63,894 nucleotides of DNA from Bacillus sp. J37 (GTDB taxonomy: Bacteria; Bacillota; Bacilli; Bacillales; Bacillaceae), in the NCBI RefSeq assembly GCF_000518865.1, contig NZ_JAEK01000017.1, positions 27,221 to 91,114 on the forward strand, given 5' to 3'. The notes under the pieces were generated by a model that saw only the letters and a list, made by a program, of their open reading frames with translations, was not told the DNA's origin and ran no database searches. Positions within the stretch are counted from its first letter, which is position 1, and every line of letters begins with the position of its first letter. Shown piece by piece: positions 35,766 through 44,900 of the stretch. Both the position numbers and the translations under genes were made by a program.

Positions 35766-38111
35766 ATGAATTCTTTTGAAGAAACTAAAAAATTCGAACA
35801 AGAAAGAATTGATTTTATATTACATAAGATAAAAGCTGATTTAATCGCTTTAACAGAAAAAACGTCTACTGTTAAAACAGATATAGTGTCAATGCGCAAA
35901 AACTTTTGGGAAGATGTTACGGTAAATCTTGATGATGCAGTCGAAGCAAGCGAAACAGCAGCAAGCATCAAACAGCAAGCGGAATTTTTATCTGAACGGG
36001 AACACCGTCATAAACATCTTCACCGAGATTTAAAAAACTTGCAGAGATTAATGGACACCCCTTATTTTGCAAGAATTGATTTTCTTGAAAAAGGTGAGCA
36101 AGTGATTGAGAGCATTTATCTTGGAATTGCCTCTTATATAGATCGAAAAACCGATGAATTCCTGATCTATGATTGGCGAGCTCCGATTTCCAGCCTATAT
36201 TATGACTATTCTCTTGGTCAAGCAGAATTTAAAGCACCAGGTGGCACCGTTAAAGGTGAGCTTACTTTGAAAAGGCAATTTATCATAAAAAACGCTGTTA
36301 TTGAAGGGATGTTTGATACAGGTATAACGATAGGGGATGAGTTGCTGCAGGAGGTATTAGGGAATCAATCAAATACACAAATGAAAAGTATTGTAGCAAC
36401 AATTCAACAGGAGCAAAATCAAGTGATTCGTAATGAAAAGGGTAAGTTACTTATTGTTCAAGGTGCTGCGGGGAGCGGAAAAACATCTGCAGCTCTTCAA
36501 CGAGTAGCATATTTATTGTATAAATATCGTGAAACCCTAGAGGCGGAAGAAATTCTATTATTTTCTCCAAACCTTATGTTTAATAGTTATATTCGAAATG
36601 TGTTACCTGAACTTGGTGAAGAAAATATGCAACAAACAACATTTCAACAATATCTTGAGCATTTTTTGGCAAAGGACTTTGAGGTAGAAGATCCGTTTAC
36701 ACAAATGGAATACATGCTTACAGCAACTAGTGATGATAATTATGATATAAGACGGCACTCAGCAAAGTTTAAATCATCCTTTCAATATATGACATTAATT
36801 AATCACTACCTTGAGCATTTAAGTAAAGAGGGGCTCGTTTTTCATGACATTATTTTTAGAGAAGAACTGGTAATATCCTCAGAGCAAATCAAATCACATT
36901 TTTATTCAATAAGTAAGACAATTTCTACCCCAAATCGCATAAAGCTTGTGACAGATTGGCTTCTAGGTGAATTAAAAGCGATTGAAAAAAGAGAAAAGAA
37001 AAAGGCTTGGGTAGACGAAGAAATACAGTACTTAAGTAAAGAAGAATATCAATTTTATTATGAAAAGTTAAGTAAACAAAAGCGTTTTACACAAGACACC
37101 TTTGATGATTATGACAGGGAACAAGATATGCTTCGAAAATATGTTGTCAAACGTCATTTAAGTCCTGTTAGAAAACAAATCAAGACTCAAGCGTTTTTAA
37201 ATATGAAAAAAATGTATGAGCAGATTTTCGAACTTGATCCGAAGACTTTACTTGGAGAAGAAACCTTAAATCTTTCAATGGAAACATGGGAGGGAGTAAG
37301 TTCGTTTACTTTAAAAGAGTTAAAACGTGATAGACTGCTTTATGAAGATGCAACACCTTTTTTATATTTAAAGGAGAAGATCATTGGATTTCAAGTGAAT
37401 ACGAGTGTGAAATACGTGTTTATTGACGAGGCACAAGTCTATTCCGCTTTTCAATATGCTTTTATTAATCACTTATTCCCAAACGCACGACTAACTATTT
37501 TAGGGGATATGAATCAGGCAATTTATGCTCATAACTCTCAATCTGGTATAGATGCATTAAAAGAACTTTTTCCAGATGTGAGGGGTGAAACCATTATCCT
37601 AACAAAAAGCTATCGCTCAACAAAACCAATTATTGAATTTACTCGTGAGCTTTTAGAAAGTGCAAAATCCATCATTCCCTTTAACCGCAATGGAAAAAAG
37701 CCAATTGTGATCGAAAAAGATAATCAGGAAGATTTGCTCAGAGGAATCATTAAAAAAGTGAAATCTTTTCAACAATACAAGACGGTTGCGATCATATGCC
37801 AATCCGCTCAGGAAGCAGAAGTTGTTCATAATAAATTACAATCAGAGCTAGAGGTACAATTAATAGATAAACGCAGTAATGAATATAATGAAGGTAATGT
37901 AATCATTCCTGCTTATTTGGCAAAAGGTATCGAGTTTGATGTAGTCATAATTTATGATGGTTCAAATGTGGTTTACGGGAGTGAACAAGTGAAAAACCTT
38001 TTTTATACTGCTTGTACAAGAGCTATGCATGAACTGGTTATATTCTCAAAGGGCAACCTTTCTACATTAGTTGAAAATGTTCCAAATCATCTGTACACAA
38101 AGGAGTCGTAG
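35766..38111 (+). CDS. helD: RNA polymerase-associated UvrD-like ATPase HelD
   Basis: Superfamily 1 motor of 781 residues. HelD binds stalled RNA polymerase through its N-terminal coiled arm and C-terminal tip and releases it from DNA using ATP. The N-terminal coiled coil (about 1-105) is followed by YIDRKTDEFLIYDWRAPISS, Walker A GAAGSGKT from residue 233, VFIDEAQVYSAFQ (Walker B), GDMNQAIY, SYRSTKPI and AKGIEFDVVIIYD. Its length matches B. subtilis HelD. GGGCGGGG precedes the ATG. The next gene begins three bases after the stop. Confidence 0.92.
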   Translation: MNSFEETKKFEQERIDFILHKIKADLIALTEKTSTVKTDIVSMRKNFWEDVTVNLDDAVEASETAASIKQQAEFLSEREHRHKHLHRDLKNLQRLMDTPYFARIDFLEKGEQVIESIYLGIASYIDRKTDEFLIYDWRAPISSLYYDYSLGQAEFKAPGGTVKGELTLKRQFIIKNAVIEGMFDTGITIGDELLQEVLGNQSNTQMKSIVATIQQEQNQVIRNEKGKLLIVQGAAGSGKTSAALQRVAYLLYKYRETLEAEEILLFSPNLMFNSYIRNVLPELGEENMQQTTFQQYLEHFLAKDFEVEDPFTQMEYMLTATSDDNYDIRRHSAKFKSSFQYMTLINHYLEHLSKEGLVFHDIIFREELVISSEQIKSHFYSISKTISTPNRIKLVTDWLLGELKAIEKREKKKAWVDEEIQYLSKEEYQFYYEKLSKQKRFTQDTFDDYDREQDMLRKYVVKRHLSPVRKQIKTQAFLNMKKMYEQIFELDPKTLLGEETLNLSMETWEGVSSFTLKELKRDRLLYEDATPFLYLKEKIIGFQVNTSVKYVFIDEAQVYSAFQYAFINHLFPNARLTILGDMNQAIYAHNSQSGIDALKELFPDVRGETIILTKSYRSTKPIIEFTRELLESAKSIIPFNRNGKKPIVIEKDNQEDLLRGIIKKVKSFQQYKTVAIICQSAQEAEVVHNKLQSELEVQLIDKRSNEYNEGNVIIPAYLAKGIEFDVVIIYDGSNVVYGSEQVKNLFYTACTRAMHELVIFSKGNLSTLVENVPNHLYTKES

Positions 38112-38113
38112 TA

Positions 38114-38437
38114 TTGAATAAAGAGGATATAGAAGTTCTTGCAAATATCCGATATATGAAGGTAACAAGGGTTATTGAAAAAAACGTTCAAAACCATAGG
38201 GAAGAGGAACATGTTATCACGTTAACAACAAAGGGAATTGAAACCTCATGTGATACTTTTTCCCTTGCGGAAGTATTAGATATTTCATTCCGTGATTTTT
38301 CACAGCAACTTGGTCTTTTATATCTTCATACAACAAAGGGTATGTATTCCTACACTGTAAGAATAAATCCACAAATTTTTATAAAAAAATTTAAAGAAGT
38401 AAAGAAACGGAAAAAAAACGGGACAAATTCATTATGA
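38114..38437 (+). CDS. Small unknown protein downstream of helD
   Basis: A 107-residue basic protein with alternating beta strands (HVITLTTKGIETSCDTFSL, then LGLLYLHTTKGMYSYTV), resembling a PH-like or barrel fold, and a Lys-rich C-terminal tail. TTG 38114 follows helD by two bases, with AAGGAG in the end of helD, so the pair is probably co-transcribed. The family was not recognised. Confidence 0.65.
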   Translation: MNKEDIEVLANIRYMKVTRVIEKNVQNHREEEHVITLTTKGIETSCDTFSLAEVLDISFRDFSQQLGLLYLHTTKGMYSYTVRINPQIFIKKFKEVKKRKKNGTNSL

Positions 38438-38455
38438 AATTGTCCCGTTTATGTT
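38413..38455 (+). terminator. Terminator of helD operon
   Basis: AACGGGACAA pairs with TTGTCCCGTT around ATTCATTATGAAA; the stop codon lies inside the loop. Confidence 0.85.
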
Positions 38456-38461
38456 AGGGTC

Positions 38462-38596
38462 TTAGTTATTCATTTTCTCCAATGCTTTTCTCTTAATAAA
38501 AAGTGAGAACTCTTCTTTACTAACACCGGATTTCATCGCTTCGTTAATAAGAAGAATTAATTTTTTATCGATATTCGTTTTTTTCTGATCTGGCAA
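38462..38596 (-). CDS. SinI-like anti-repressor peptide
   Basis: A 44-residue peptide read on the minus strand from a TTG start at 38596, with GGAGGTGG seven bases upstream. It contains INEAMKSGVSKEEFSLFI, which matches the SinI dimerisation helix pattern (Glu-Ala-x3-Gly-x-Ser-x-Glu-Glu-x3-(F/L)(I/L)). SinI family peptides bind SinR-type repressors through this helix pair. No SinR-like gene is in the window. Too short for a standard gene caller to find reliably. Confidence 0.68.
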   Translation of the reverse strand: MPDQKKTNIDKKLILLINEAMKSGVSKEEFSLFIKRKALEKMNN

Positions 38597-38712
38597 GTGA
38601 CCCCACCTCCGTTAATATGTAAAGAAAGTAATCTTAATACTTTACCCACAAGTATAAAAGGTGAAACATACATTTATATTTTTTTAAAATTACGATTAAG
38701 GCCTTTACAAAA

Positions 38713-38735
38713 AAACTGCCCGCTTTTCGGCAGTC
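38713..38735 (-). terminator. Terminator of the nitroreductase gene
   Basis: On the minus strand ACTGCC and GGGCAGT form the stem around GAAAAGC, followed by seven T. Confidence 0.8.
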
Positions 38736-38741
38736 TGTAAC

Positions 38742-39500
38742 TTATTTTATATCCTTACAAGTAAAACCTTGTTGATGCAGCATTTTGGGAACGTCTGGAT
38801 ATTGGTTATTATAATGCTTTTCTTGATAAAATTTAGATATTCTATATGACCAATTATTTTCGTGGTTTCCATTTGTTCTTTTTAGTTGATGTTGTTTGAA
38901 TATCTCATTATATGATTTAATATATTGAGTCTGATTAGAATTGTACCTTTCGTCATGTCGAAATGCTTCTTTTGGAAGTCGGGGGTTAAGTCCAGGGTCT
39001 TCTGATGGATAACCCACACATAAACCTGCAATTGGAATAACATATTTAGGGATTTCTAACAGCTCAATGACATCTAATGGATTTCTTCGTATGCCACCAA
39101 TTGGAACTGTACCCAACCCAATTGATTCTGCAGCAGCTATAGCATTGCCTATGGAAATCCCAACATCAGTTGCACCAACAAGTAATGCATCAGTATCGTT
39201 TACGACTTCGAATGACATACATTCCAGCTCACTTGCCAGTTTTGCACGATAAAAGTCAGCACAAAATACTAAAAAAACAGGTGCCTGTCTAATATGCTCC
39301 TGATTTCCACAATAAGAAGCTAATTGTCTTTTCTTATCTTGATTTTTGATCACAATAACAGATACTTGCTGTCCATGGATCCAAGTAGGAGCAGCCTGTG
39401 CTGCTTGGAGAATGTCTTCTAAATGTCCTTCTTCCACAGCTTTATCCTGGTATTGACGAAAAGATCGATGACTTGTTAAAGTATTTAGTACTTCGTTCAC
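38742..39500 (-). CDS. NAD(P)H-dependent FMN nitroreductase (NfrA family)
   Basis: Flavin oxidoreductase of the nitroreductase fold, 252 residues, the length of NfrA and YcnD. Typical stretches are SHRSFRQYQDKAV (FMN phosphate binding), AAPTWIHGQQVSVIVI, GTVPIGGIRRNP and PIAGLCVGYPSEDPGLNPRLP. The enzyme reduces nitro compounds, flavins or quinones. Which paralogue is unclear. AGGAGG lies upstream of ATG 39500. Confidence 0.88.
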   Translation of the reverse strand: MNEVLNTLTSHRSFRQYQDKAVEEGHLEDILQAAQAAPTWIHGQQVSVIVIKNQDKKRQLASYCGNQEHIRQAPVFLVFCADFYRAKLASELECMSFEVVNDTDALLVGATDVGISIGNAIAAAESIGLGTVPIGGIRRNPLDVIELLEIPKYVIPIAGLCVGYPSEDPGLNPRLPKEAFRHDERYNSNQTQYIKSYNEIFKQHQLKRTNGNHENNWSYRISKFYQEKHYNNQYPDVPKMLHQQGFTCKDIK

Positions 39501-39609
39501 TAAAGATACCTCCTAGATAATGATCTTACTATTAACTTTACTTGAAATATAAGTGAGTTTCAAAGATTTAAGTTAATATAAATTATAATCCTTTAAAGGT
39601 GTGAAAAGT

Positions 39610-40410
39610 ATGAGTAAAAAAATCTTTATTCTGAATCATTTCAGTAAAATGAAAACTTTTCCATTAGGTGAAAAAAAGGGGAATAGAAACAAGCTGGTTG
39701 TAGCACATCGAGGAGCTTCAGGCTATGCACCAGAGAACACGATGGCTGCTTTTGAAAAAGCATTACAAATGAAATCCGATTATCTCGAAATAGATATACA
39801 AATGACCAAAGATGAAAAATTGGTTGTTATTCATGATCCAACTGTAGATCGAACAACGAATGGAACAGGTGAGGTACATCAATATACATATGAAGAGCTC
39901 CGTAACTTAGATGCAGGGGGTTGGTTTCATAAAAGATTTACCGGTCAATACATTCCAACCCTTGAGGAAGTAATAGAAACATATAAAAATAAAATGGGTT
40001 TACTGGTCGAAATTAAGAATCCGGTCATGTATCCGAAATTAATCTTAAGGTTGAAAGAAGTAATGAAAAAGTGTAATGTAGACCGTCCAATAAACAATGA
40101 AATAATCATACAGTCATTTGACTTTGAATGGTTGGAGACATTTCATAAATCCTTGCCAAATATACCGCTTGGGCTATTAGTGAAATATAGAGTTCATGGA
40201 ATATCAAAGGTTCAATTAAGAGATTGGTCTTCTTTGGTACAATACATTAATCCAAATAAAGCATTAATTACTAAGAATTTGGTTAGACGAATTCATTCAT
40301 ACGATATGAAAGTTATGCCATATACAGTGAGAGATAAAAAGTCAATGAAAAACCTATTAGATGCAAATGTGGATGGAATCATTACTGATTTCCCGGATTA
40401 TTTTAATTAG
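39610..40410 (+). CDS. Glycerophosphodiester phosphodiesterase
   Basis: TIM-barrel phosphodiesterase that splits glycerophosphodiesters into sn-glycerol-3-phosphate and an alcohol. The 266 residues hold HRGASGYAPENTM, the metal motif YLEIDIQMTKD, HDPTVDRTTNGTG and the end motif DGIITDFPDYF. There is no signal peptide, so it acts in the cytoplasm. ATG 39610 has AGGTG nine bases upstream; the GTG at 39601 lies on that site. It resembles YhdW/YqiK rather than secreted GlpQ. Confidence 0.9.
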   Translation: MSKKIFILNHFSKMKTFPLGEKKGNRNKLVVAHRGASGYAPENTMAAFEKALQMKSDYLEIDIQMTKDEKLVVIHDPTVDRTTNGTGEVHQYTYEELRNLDAGGWFHKRFTGQYIPTLEEVIETYKNKMGLLVEIKNPVMYPKLILRLKEVMKKCNVDRPINNEIIIQSFDFEWLETFHKSLPNIPLGLLVKYRVHGISKVQLRDWSSLVQYINPNKALITKNLVRRIHSYDMKVMPYTVRDKKSMKNLLDANVDGIITDFPDYFN

Positions 40411-40420
40411 ATAAAGTTGG

Positions 40421-40441
40421 CATTCAGGGAACCCCTGAATG
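40421..40441. terminator. Shared hairpin between convergent genes
   Basis: CATTCAGG (40421-40428) pairs with CCTGAATG (40434-40441). It lies between the convergent GDPD gene and the small gene on the minus strand. Confidence 0.7.
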
Positions 40442-40627
40442 TCAAAGATTTTCTTGTTGTTGGCCAATTTCTTTCTCTGCAATGATCGAATTTGCTACTT
40501 CTTGCTGTTTATGTTTGTTCACAGAATCTCCATTACTATTTTTAAAATTTGGAAATGTGCTGTCTGTTTGAATTGTGATGCTTTCATCTTTTGGAGCGTT
40601 CGTTATGTACTTTTCTTTGTTTTCCAT
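40442..40627 (-). CDS. Small hydrophilic protein of unknown function
   Basis: A 61-residue protein (MENKEKYITNAPKDESITIQ, ending EVANSIIAEKEIGQQQENL), rich in Asn, Gln, Lys and Glu and likely disordered. GGAGGA stands about eight bases before the ATG at 40627, and codon use looks genuine. A small spore or stress peptide is possible, but I do not recognise the family. It ends against a shared hairpin with the GDPD gene. Confidence 0.6.
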   Translation of the reverse strand: MENKEKYITNAPKDESITIQTDSTFPNFKNSNGDSVNKHKQQEVANSIIAEKEIGQQQENL

Positions 40628-40813
40628 AAAAAAAATCCTCCTTCTTATAAGAGACAGATTTAGTTTTTCTTCTCATACATATCCTTTTCCAAAGAATGAT
40701 TTCTCATACAATAAAGAGGTTGAAATGGAAGCGCTATAAAACTCTATATAATAGTAGAAACCCGTCTGAAAATTACATCTCCATAATTTACAAAATATCA
40801 GTATATTGATAAT

Positions 40814-40866
40814 TGATATAATACAAGAGGACTGACAAATGAAACAACTTGTCAGCCTTTTGTTTT
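40814..40866 (+). other. Plus-strand promoter and terminator pair inside a minus-strand gap
   Basis: TGATATAAT (40814-40822) is a perfect extended -10. A plus-oriented hairpin CTGACAA/TTGTCAG (40832-40838, 40849-40855) with a T-rich end follows within 40 bases. Between them GAGG and ATG 40839 would open a 25-codon frame running into the gltC 3' end. A short terminated transcript or a tiny peptide is possible. gltC itself shows no better terminator on its own strand. Confidence 0.3.
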
Positions 40867-40867
40867 T

Positions 40868-41770
40868 TTATTTATATTGTTCAAGCATCGAGAAGAAGTC
40901 TTTTACAAAATTATAGAAGACCTTCTCTGACGGAGCTAGATCTCTTTTTTTCGAAACAATAATACCAACTGATCTTCTGACTAATGGAAGTTCTATCGGA
41001 ACTTTTATCGTAAAGCGAGGAATGCTTTCGTGAAAAGTACTTTCAGGTAAAAGTGTAACACCCATCCCGGCAGATACTAACCCCTTTATAGCATCTAAAT
41101 CCTCACCAACTGAGGAGATGTTCGGAACAAAACCAGCTTGCTTGCAAGCATCCACAACAATATGTTGCAAGATATAACCTTTTGGAAATAAAACGAATGA
41201 ATCGTTTCTCAGTTCGTTCAATAGAATACTTCTCTTAGAAGCGAGATGATGTGATGATGGCAATAAAGCTAAAATACTTTCTGTAAATAAAATAGTTCCT
41301 TCAATATCAGGGATATTCTGTGGTACAGGACCTAAAAAAGCTAAATCTATTTCACGATTTATTACTGAATCAATTAAAAACTTATACGAACCCTGACGCA
41401 AATGAAAGGCAACATTTGGGTATTTTTCCTTAAAGGCCGAAATCACAGTTGGCAGCAAGTGACTTGCAAGACTTGTAGGAAACCCGATTTTGATCGTTCC
41501 TCTTTCAGGATCTAAATACTCATCGATTTGTTTTTTTGCATAATCAATTGCCTTCATGGCTGTTTTGGTATGTGTAAGAAATACCTTTCCAATTGGTGTA
41601 AGTTTAACGTTTCGCCCTTCTCTTTCAAATAATGTAACACCTAATTCTGCTTCAAGGTTCGCGATTTGTCTGCTTATTGCAGACTGAGCAACATGTAAAT
41701 ATTGAGCAGCTTCTGAAACATGTTCACGCTCTGCTACCTCCATAAAATATCGTAATTGTCGTAATTCCAT
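40868..41770 (-). CDS. gltC: LysR-type regulator of glutamate synthase
   Basis: A 300-residue LysR-family activator. In B. subtilis GltC activates gltAB when 2-oxoglutarate is plentiful and is silenced by glutamate. The winged-helix N-terminus is MELRQLRYFMEVAEREHVSE with the recognition helix AQSAISRQIANLEAELG. The rest is the two-lobe effector domain (IKIGFPTSLASHLLP, then SVGEDLDAIKGLVSAGMG). It is divergent from gltA with 137 bases between, the usual arrangement for self-regulation and activation from one site. Confidence 0.95.
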   Translation of the reverse strand: MELRQLRYFMEVAEREHVSEAAQYLHVAQSAISRQIANLEAELGVTLFEREGRNVKLTPIGKVFLTHTKTAMKAIDYAKKQIDEYLDPERGTIKIGFPTSLASHLLPTVISAFKEKYPNVAFHLRQGSYKFLIDSVINREIDLAFLGPVPQNIPDIEGTILFTESILALLPSSHHLASKRSILLNELRNDSFVLFPKGYILQHIVVDACKQAGFVPNISSVGEDLDAIKGLVSAGMGVTLLPESTFHESIPRFTIKVPIELPLVRRSVGIIVSKKRDLAPSEKVFYNFVKDFFSMLEQYK

Positions 41771-41798
41771 CTTAGGCCTCCGTTCATATATATCAATA

Positions 41799-41817
41799 TT
41801 AGATCGATTCCATCTAA
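41799..41817. promoter_or_regulatory. Candidate GltC operator dyad
   Basis: TTAGAT (41799-41804), a seven-base spacer, then ATCTAA (41812-41817) forms a perfect dyad between the divergent gltC and gltA starts, upstream of the gltA -35. The size and place fit a LysR-type site. A partial copy (AGATTATCT, 41882-41890) lies near the gltA start. Confidence 0.55.
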
Positions 41818-41825
41818 ATTATATA

Positions 41826-41871
41826 TTGTTAACATCAATTATGGAAGATATAATGTAATTATCTGAAAATT
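41826..41871 (+). promoter_or_regulatory. gltA promoter with CodY-like box over +1
   Basis: TTGTTA (41826-41831) and TATAAT (41849-41854) are 17 bases apart, a good sigma-A promoter. AATTATCTGAAAATT (41857-41871) matches the CodY consensus AATTTTCWGAAAATT at 14 of 15 positions and covers the expected start point, so CodY could block transcription. Confidence 0.68.
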
Positions 41872-41907
41872 ATCGAGTGTAAGATTATCTAACGGGGGGA
41901 GATATAC

Positions 41908-44900
41908 ATGACTTACAATCAAATACCTAAAGCACAAGGTCTCTACCGTCCTGAATTTGAACATGATGCATGCGGTATCGGTTTATATGCTCATATTAAA
42001 GGCCATGCTACACATGATATTGTAAAAAAAGGACTAAATATGCTTTGTCAACTAGATCACAGGGGTGGACAAGGCAGTGACCCATTAACAGGAGATGGCG
42101 CTGGTTTAATGGTGCAAATTCCTGATACGTTCTTCAAAAAGGCTTGCAAGGAAATGACTCTTCCTGAAAAGGGCCGCTATGGTGTAGGAATGATGTTTTT
42201 CTCAAATGACGATTCTGAACGACATCAAATTGAAGAACAATTAAACAAATTTATTGAAGCTGAAGGTCAGACACTTTTAGGCTGGAGAGATGTACCGGTT
42301 AATGCAGAGGACATTGGACCAGTTGCAAAAATGAGTTGTCCGGTTGTTCGCCAAGTATTCATTGGAGCAAATGAATCAATCCAAGACAATCTTACGTTTG
42401 AACGTAAATTGTATGTTATTCGTAAACAAGCAGAAAATTGGGCAAGAGAGCGTGAGTTGCGTTTCTACTTTACTAGTCTTTCAAGTAGCACAATTGTATA
42501 TAAAGGACTTTTAACACCTGAACAAGTTGATGCGTTCTACCTGGATTTACAGGATGAAGATTTTGTTTCTGCATTTTCACTAGTACATTCACGTTTTAGT
42601 ACTAATACATTCCCAAGCTGGGAAAGAGCACATCCAAACCGCTATTTGATTCATAACGGTGAAATAAACACTCTCCGTGGAAATATGAATTGGATGAAAG
42701 CAAGAGAGCAACAGTTTGTATCAGAAGCATTCGGTGAGGATCTTGAAAAGGTACTCCCAATTCTAGATGCAGATGGTAGTGATTCATCTATTTTAGATAA
42801 CGCGTTTGAGTTTTTTGTCTTGGCAGGTCGAAAGCCGGCACATGCTGCGATGATGATGATTCCTGAGCCATGGACTGAGAATCCACATATGAGCCCTGAA
42901 AAAAGAGCTTTCTATGAATATCATAGCTGCTTAATGGAGCCATGGGATGGACCAACCGCAATTTCATTTACGAACGGAAAGCAAATTGGTGCTATTCTTG
43001 ATCGTAACGGACTTCGCCCGGCGCGCTATTATGTAACAAAAGACGATTACATCATTTTCTCTTCTGAAGTCGGCGTAATAGAAGTAGATGAAAAAGATGT
43101 ATTATACAAAGATCGCTTAAGCCCAGGTAAAATGCTTCTAATCGATTTAGAAGAAGGACGTATTATTTCTGATGATGAAATTAAAGAAGAAATGGCAAAA
43201 GAAGAGCCATATCAAGAATGGTTAAACGAGCAACTCATTAAGCTTGATGACCAATCTAACGTAGTAGAAGAAGAAGTTGTAACAGATATTGCAGTGCGTC
43301 ATCGTGCTTTTGGATATACGTATGAAGATATTCAAAAATATTTACTTCCTATAATTACGGAAGGAAAAGATCCATTAGGATCAATGGGGAATGATACACC
43401 ACTCGCAGTATTATCAGATCGCCCTCAATCATTATTTAATTATTTTAAGCAATTATTTGCACAAGTTACAAACCCGCCAATTGATGCAATTCGCGAGCAA
43501 ATTGTAACATCTACAATGACGCTGCTAGGTACTGAAGGAAATATCCTGCATCCTACTAAAGAAAATGCATGTAGAATCCAGTTAGATTCGCCTGTACTTT
43601 CTAATGTCCAATTAGCACAATTACGCTTAAATTTAAATCCTGAATTTAAGTGCAAAACAATTCAGTCTTTGTTTACTGAAAATTTAGACGAATCAATCCG
43701 GAAATTATGTGCTGAGGCAGATGAAGCAATCGACAACGGAATGAACATCCTGATTATTTCCGATCGTGGAATGAATTCAGAGAATATTGCAATCCCTGCA
43801 TTATTAGCTGTGGGTGCACTTCATCAACACTTAATTCGTCAAGGTACACGCACTAAAGCAAGCCTTGTTATTGAATCAGGTGAAGTAAGAGAAGTACATC
43901 ACTTTGCAGCTTTAATTGGATATGGAGTAGATGCTATTAACCCTTACCTTGCATTTGCCACTTACAAAGAGGCAGTTTTAGATGGCAGCTTACCTTATAG
44001 CTATGAAGAGGTTGTTGCGAAGTATATCAAAGGTGTTACTGAAGGTGTCGTGAAAGTAATGTCTAAAATGGGGATCTCAACTGTTCAAAGTTATCGAGGA
44101 GCACAAATTTTTGAGGCTGTTGGTATTGGTCAAGATGTGGTTGACCGTTTCTTTACTGGAACAGCATCACAACTTGGCGGTATTAATCTTGAAACAATTG
44201 CAAAAGAAGCAGTATTACGTCATCAAGATGCTTATTCTGAGAAAGTTGACAAGGTTCTGGATTCAGGAAGTGACTTCCAATGGAGAAAAAATGGAGAGCA
44301 CCATGCATTCAATCCTTCAACAATTCACACATTACAATGGGCTTGTCGTAAAAATGATTATAGTCTATTTAAAAAATATTCAGATGCTGCGAATGAAGAA
44401 AGAATTGGATTCTTACGTAATCTATTCTCATTCAATGGCAACAGATCATCAATTTCAATTGATGAAGTTGAATCAGTTGATTCGATCGTAAAACGTTTTA
44501 AAACTGGTGCAATGTCATTTGGTTCATTAAGTAAGGAAGCACATGAGACATTAGCAATTGCGATGAATCGTCTTGGCGGTAAAAGCAACAGTGGTGAAGG
44601 TGGAGAAGATTCAAACAGATTCATTGCTGATGAAAATGGCGATTTACGTCGTAGTGCAGTAAAACAAATCGCATCTGGTCGTTTCGGTGTAAAAAGTCAC
44701 TATCTAGTAAATGCAGATGAGCTTCAAATAAAAATGGCACAAGGTGCTAAGCCTGGTGAAGGTGGTCAGTTACCTGGAAATAAAGTCTACCCATGGGTTG
44801 CAGATGTTCGTGGTTCAACACCTGGTGTAGGATTAATTTCACCACCTCCTCATCATGATATTTATTCTATTGAAGATTTAGCACAACTTATCCACGATTT

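Noticed and set aside
40726-40739. Possible catabolite-response element (TGGAAGCGCTATAA)
   Set aside because: Two mismatches at fixed positions of the consensus, and no target gene start nearby on a suitable strand.
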